DNA of 64,000 bases, taken from contig CM076262.1 in NCBI GenBank assembly GCA_038380795.1, positions 67,290,629-67,354,628 on the forward strand. Reading direction: 5' to 3'. Both the position numbers and the translations under genes were made by a program. The notes beneath the pieces were generated by a model. That model saw only the letters and a list, made by a program, of their open reading frames with translations. It had not been told where the DNA came from and ran no database searches. The stretch's first letter is position 1; every line of letters starts with the position of its first letter. This document shows, piece after piece, positions 61,201 through 64,000 of the stretch. Source of the stretch: Pyrocephalus nanus. Taxonomy: Eukaryota; Chordata; Aves; Passeriformes; Tyrannidae.

Positions 61201-64000
61201 ATTTCTGCATCCAGGGGAAAAAAGAATTGTGGAAAATCTGGCCCTCTCCCTCTGCAGTCAGCAGGACTTACACTATTTGCTGCCAGAAAAACAAGGATCA
61301 GGATCCCAGGCTACAATAATCAAGGTGAACACAACAAAACATGAGTTCTAAGAGCTAGATCCACTACTGTGCTTTCAGTCAGGAGTTCTGTAGTCATCAG
61401 TGGACATGTTGAACACATGAGGGCTCAGCAACTTGTCTAGCAACTGGATCTCCCTCACCTCATCCTTTTCCCATACACTGTCTTGGAGAACTGGACAAGA
61501 TCACATATTCCCACTCTCGGCATGCAGTAGACAGCTCTTCAAGTGACCTGGTTTACAAAAATGCTGAGTTCACTGGAAATTACTGTGAATAACACATTTA
61601 AAAACAGGGACATTCGAGGCAAACCTATTAAACACCTTTTGAACCAAGACCAAATAACCAGGCTTTATGAAGCCTTTTTTCTCATCTCCATGAAAACCAA
61701 ATCAAAGCTATGTAAAACTGCAAAATAAATTGCATAGTGTTTTGACAGCTCTTATCCTTTTCAGAGTACAGGCATATGTAATATAGCACTCCTAATATTT
61801 CTGCAATGGATTTTTCCATTTGTTAACCAATTCGTCTTCATTCCTGGCACACTACCCTTGAACCCTGAAAGAACTGACATCAAGTAGTGCCTGTATGATG
61901 CTTTTTTTAGGGATATCATTAACAAAAGACCTGATCCATGAGGTGGTGAACAACCACAAATCTCACCAGCAGTGGCAGAGGCACAGACTGGTGTTCAGCA
62001 AGCCACAGCAGTAAAAAGTCATTGATCACATAGCATTGCTGAGCCCATGCAAAACAGAAATCCATTGCAACAGCCCATCAAGTCATAGCACCCTCCTACT
62101 ACCTCCAATAGTCTGCCATGCAAGTAGCTCCACCATTGTCAGCTACAAAAAAATGCTGTGCATGAGCAGCCACTCGTGGGAGAGAGTTTCACTGGAATAA
62201 CAGAAAGAGAATAAGCAGATAAAAATTATTAAGAAGAACACAGGTCACAATGTTTCTCTCATGTGGGTGACTTTTTCAAGCTAAAATATAAAAATCCTTA
62301 TTTTCCCCTGTGCATCATAGGAATACAGACAAGACTGTAAAATATAAAACGTGATCCATCTTGAAATCCATACCTCAGCACAGCACTTCTCAGGCTTTTT
62401 CAGATGTATCTCCCTCTTAGACCTATTCCACACTTGACCCTGTCTCCTCCTATCTATGCACCTCTTATAAGCAGCTCTGAAGCTGGCAGGGCACACCACT
62501 GAAGAAGGTGTCATGGAAGAATCTGTATGGGAGCTGCTGGATGAGGTACTTTGTGGTTGGATGTAGAAATTTAGGGGAGCGTCACATCAGGGGACAGGAC
62601 AAAACCACAAACGTGAGAAGATGTGAGAAATACAGTAGCCAATGGGACCCTTGAGAGCCAAGTGGGACTCCTCAAACAAACATGAAGGACCATGTGAATC
62701 TTCAGACAACTGGCATTTGTTTCTTTATTACACAGACAGCAGCTTTCTATGGAAAATGTTTTGGCACTTGCTGGTGGGTTGTTTTTTTTAATTTATGTCC
62801 CGTTCTGAACAAAGATGCCAGTATTTCAGGTGGATTCTGACCAAATCTGATTAATATTTTCCAAGCTGAGAAAACAGTCCCAAAATCCAAGCTGCTATGG
62901 ACTTCGAGTTACTAAGGTAGCAGAAGGGAAGGACAGAGTAGCTAATAAGGAACTAGAGGAAAACAGGATATAAAGCATTTTGAGGGTATCTCCTCATCTG
63001 GAAAACCCTAACAGGTAAGAGAGAAGAATGCACCATCCTTTGAAAAAATTAGTACAAGAGTATCTGAAATCAAATTCCTGCTTCCAAGTTCTGTTGTTTG
63101 TTTTGGGGTTTTTTTTAACTTATTTGGCATGTGCTCCTTCTCTCATGCAACACTGACTATTCTAGTGCTGCTGATGCAATACAAAAGTAGGACTAATTGA
63201 CAGTCTGTACAAGCGACCCTAAATGATGATTGCAATTTATTCCACACCAGAACTAAGTAATCTTTGCACCATTTTTTAAACTATAGGGTGGCATTGGCAG
63301 AGATAAAATGTGCTGTCTTTCAGAAGAGGTCAATTAAAGCTTGCTCTCCCCATATGCACACAGAAGTGTAAAATTGGTCCCATTTTCCTGCATACACTTA
63401 CCACAATGCACTTGCTCCCCCTGCTGCCCACTTGCATTTCTACCGTTGCAATTTGTGCAAGAGCAATTGCTTTGCCTTTAGGGACAATTATGAATATTTA
63501 TGCTTGCTTTCTCACTCCTATCATAGCCAGTATCACTGCCTTCCAGAGAGATCCCAGAAAAAAAAAAAACCAAAAACAACAATCTAGAGAACTAGCTCCG
63601 CTTTATTTACAGTACATTAGAGTTACTGAGAGCTTGACAAGTGTCTGTCAGGAAAGCATGATTCACTAGGTAGTTAACTCCTCAGCAAAGCATCCTGAAT
63701 TTAGCTTATGGGATTCACTACACATGCACATTCCTGCTTTCCAGCACTTCTGCTAGACTATCACTGGGACCAAGGAGAAAAAAAAATGTCCTTCATTTAA
63801 AGAAACAGGCACTTCCACTAAACAGCTCTGGCAGCACCAGGGTGCTTCATGTGTATTCAGTTGCGCTGCTTGCTCCAAATGGCTAGAGATGACCAACGTG
63901 GAAGATGGCAGCAAAGTACTGCCTAGCTTCTCTGAGGCCAACAGCAACCAAAACATAAGCATGTGCTGTCACTGGTCTTAAACTGCTTTTCTGAAGAGAG
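58280..64000. other. Unique AT-rich non-coding DNA
   Basis: No gene, transposon or RNA gene is recognised. Open frames reach at most 119 codons and lack domains. A short A run lies at 63558-63569. Confidence 0.5.

Noticed and set aside
1..64000. CRISPR arrays, tRNA or rRNA genes, operons, riboswitches
   Set aside because: No spaced direct repeats of the right kind, no cloverleaf or rRNA sequence was seen, and the repeat content is that of an animal genome.

Overview
The window looks like nuclear DNA of a bird. It is AT-rich and mostly non-coding. Its recognisable content is CR1 LINE retrotransposons in both orientations, most ending in the CR1 octamer tail (ATTCTATG), together with endogenous-retrovirus LTRs of avian type. 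There are no bacterial operons, no phage genes and no CRISPR array. I recognised no intact host protein gene, tRNA or rRNA. Order or species cannot be fixed from this sequence alone.

Layout. Positions 1-5267 are unique AT-rich DNA. A complete solo LTR lies at 5273-6323 with a 5-bp target duplication. At 7655-9440 an antisense LTR, a G-rich tract and the remnant of a non-CR1 LINE stand next to each other; in the LINE remnant an endonuclease start is joined to a reverse-transcriptase end. A 330-bp LTR piece at 13295-13624 is almost identical to part of an LTR at 52384-53165. A 370-bp pentanucleotide polypyrimidine tract lies at 14941-15310. A second complete solo LTR (19966-21004) and a shorter ERVL-like LTR (21252-21668) follow. 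From about 24.9 to 25.6 kb the minus strand carries two possible exons of an unrecognised gene.

A CR1 cluster occupies 27.6-35 kb. It includes a near full-length copy (about 31640-34964) with parts of both ORFs, an internal deletion and several disabling changes. From 35 to 49.6 kb the DNA is mostly unique. From 49.6 to 58.1 kb there is a second repeat-rich block: an LTR with a 6-bp duplication, CR1 fragments, two LTRs in opposite orientation almost touching, a CR1 with an A14 end, and a CR1 split by about 535 bp of foreign sequence. A palindrome-rich AT/GT tract follows at 58.18-58.27 kb, then unique DNA to the end.

The elements do not work together as a system. The window records successive retrotransposon insertions into intergenic or intronic DNA. 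The most informative points are the LTR family present as pieces of very different age, the truncated LTR copy that stops where a transcript would be polyadenylated, the internally deleted LINEs, and a weak case for an unannotated minus-strand gene.
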